This document shows positions 63,321-64,000 of a stretch of DNA of 64,000 nucleotides, in pieces (position 1 is the first letter of the stretch; each line of letters starts with the position of its first letter). The position numbers and the translations under genes were made by a program. The notes beneath the pieces are model-generated. The model did not search any database, was not told where the DNA came from, and saw nothing but the letters and a program-made list of their open reading frames with translations. Source of the DNA: Peristeroidobacter agariperforans (GTDB lineage: Bacteria > Pseudomonadota > Gammaproteobacteria > Steroidobacterales > Steroidobacteraceae). The stretch is taken from contig NZ_RYFW01000002.1 in NCBI RefSeq assembly GCF_004138335.1, positions 1,283,501 to 1,347,500 on the forward strand, given 5' to 3'.

Positions 63321-64000
63321 ATGCCCGAACCCACCGCCCTCGATTTGCACGCCTGGCTGCGCTCACCGCTTGGTCAGCGCGTCTATGCGCTCGAGCGCAA
63401 GCTCGCGGGCGAGGCGCTCGCGCAGGTGTTCGGTTGGCAACTGCTGCAGATCGGACAGTGGGGCGACGACGACGGTTTGATGTCCGAGGCGCGCACTCAG
63501 CGCAAATCGGTGCTGGCGTGGCATGGCGCACGCTCGCCGGGCGCATCGGCCATTCGCTCTCGCACTGACGCGCTCGCGATCCAATCCGATTCGGTCGATG
63601 CCGTTTTGTTGCCGCACACGCTGGAGTACGAGCCCGAGCCGCACGAGATCGTGCGCGAGGTCGGGCGCATCCTGTCTGCGGAAGGTCATTTGATCGTGTT
63701 CGGCTTCCGGCCGTTTTCCAGTTGGGGCCTGCGGCACTGGTTCGCGAAGAGCGGCTTCCCGCCCGGCACGGAGCGGCTGATCGGCGAAGGTCGGCTGCGT
63801 GACTGGCTCAAGCTGCTCGGCTTCGAGGTCGTCGATTCGCGGCGTTACCTTTTCAGTCTGCCGTTCAGCGCGAGCTCGCCTTCGTCGCAACGCTTTTTCG
63901 AGCGCAGCGGCAATTATCTCTGGCCGATGTTTGCCGGCGGCTATCTGATCAAGGCTCGCAAACGCGTGTACACCTTGACGCCGATTCGTCCGCGCTGGCG
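63321..64000 (+). CDS. SAM-dependent methyltransferase (YafS-like), truncated by window edge
   Basis: About 226 codons are present and the 3' end lies outside the window. It opens PEPTALDLHAWLRSPLGQRVYALERKLAGEALAQVFGWQLLQIGQWG, with a degenerate SAM-binding motif I (LQIGQWG). The core VDAVLLPHTLEYEPEPHEIVREVGRILSAEGHLIVFGF has the Methyltransf_11 post-I pattern. Location beside gloB, divergent, matches E. coli yafS. The substrate is unknown. Upstream bases 63133-63320 show no clear promoter. Confidence 0.85.
   Translation, partial: MPEPTALDLHAWLRSPLGQRVYALERKLAGEALAQVFGWQLLQIGQWGDDDGLMSEARTQRKSVLAWHGARSPGASAIRSRTDALAIQSDSVDAVLLPHTLEYEPEPHEIVREVGRILSAEGHLIVFGFRPFSSWGLRHWFAKSGFPPGTERLIGEGRLRDWLKLLGFEVVDSRRYLFSLPFSASSPSSQRFFERSGNYLWPMFAGGYLIKARKRVYTLTPIRPRW

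Overview
The window is GC-rich, densely packed chromosomal DNA with many 4-bp start/stop overlaps (ATGA, GTGA, TTGA). I see no rRNA, tRNA, insertion sequence, phage gene or CRISPR array. The mltD-gloB-methyltransferase order at the right end matches the E. coli mltD-gloB-yafS neighbourhood, and FabI and PpiD look proteobacterial. I infer a free-living, aerobic, high-GC gammaproteobacterium, possibly of the Steroidobacteraceae/Nevskiales type. The taxonomic placement is inference only.

Layout, left part. Positions 1-6077 (minus) hold a tightly coupled five-gene unit: B12-type radical SAM enzyme, membrane glycosyltransferase 2, SAM methyltransferase, parallel beta-helix protein, and a six-helix membrane protein with a PAS-like domain cut by the window edge. 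Upstream at 6261-9136 (minus) are a TPR/beta-barrel outer-membrane protein, a small secreted charged protein, a putative anti-sigma factor and an ECF sigma factor. A DUF4382 lipoprotein gene diverges at 9267. Two almost identical ECF-type promoters lie back to back between the sigma factor and the lipoprotein. Positions 10.3-20.2 kb carry housekeeping and envelope genes: PfpI-like protein, TAP-type hydrolase, DUF3237 protein, peroxiredoxin, a DUF3300/DUF2950/DUF2780/lipoprotein operon, threonine synthase and a NarL-type two-component system.

Centre. Positions 20.3-40.6 kb form a periplasmic C1/alcohol oxidation island. It has a complete pqqABCDE operon (including the 24-residue PqqA precursor), an RND efflux system, a TonB-dependent receptor co-directional with a sigma-54 activator, a PQQ-associated beta-propeller behind a clear sigma-54 promoter, xoxF (lanthanide-type methanol dehydrogenase with the diagnostic extra Asp), xoxG, xoxJ, glutathione-dependent formaldehyde dehydrogenase and Gfa. 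Together these would make PQQ, oxidise methanol or another short alcohol in the periplasm, pass electrons to cytochrome c, and convert formaldehyde through S-hydroxymethylglutathione. An S-formylglutathione hydrolase is not in the window. The TonB receptor is a candidate for importing the metal or its chelator.

Right part. After an aldo/keto reductase and a large BNR-repeat surface protein with a GlyGly-CTERM-like tail, positions 44.6-49.7 kb encode a respiratory module: diheme and monoheme cytochromes c, a heme-c-bearing oxidase subunit II, a fused oxidase subunit I+III and a small membrane protein. It could be the electron sink for the cytochromes reduced upstream. Positions 49.7-64 kb are ordinary genome: BrkB-like protein, TMTC-like protein, PBP-type carboxypeptidase, DUF3617, DUF1428 and DUF2277 proteins, GH43 glycosidase, Fpg/Nei glycosylase, PpiD, FabI, MltD, GloB and a partial methyltransferase.

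No gene-free stretch exceeds 300 bases. The longest are 13715-13956, 29192-29416, 33932-34148, 63133-63320 and 6078-6260. Only 33932-34148 holds strong regulatory structure; 13715-13956 has one hairpin. I see nothing convincing in the other three.
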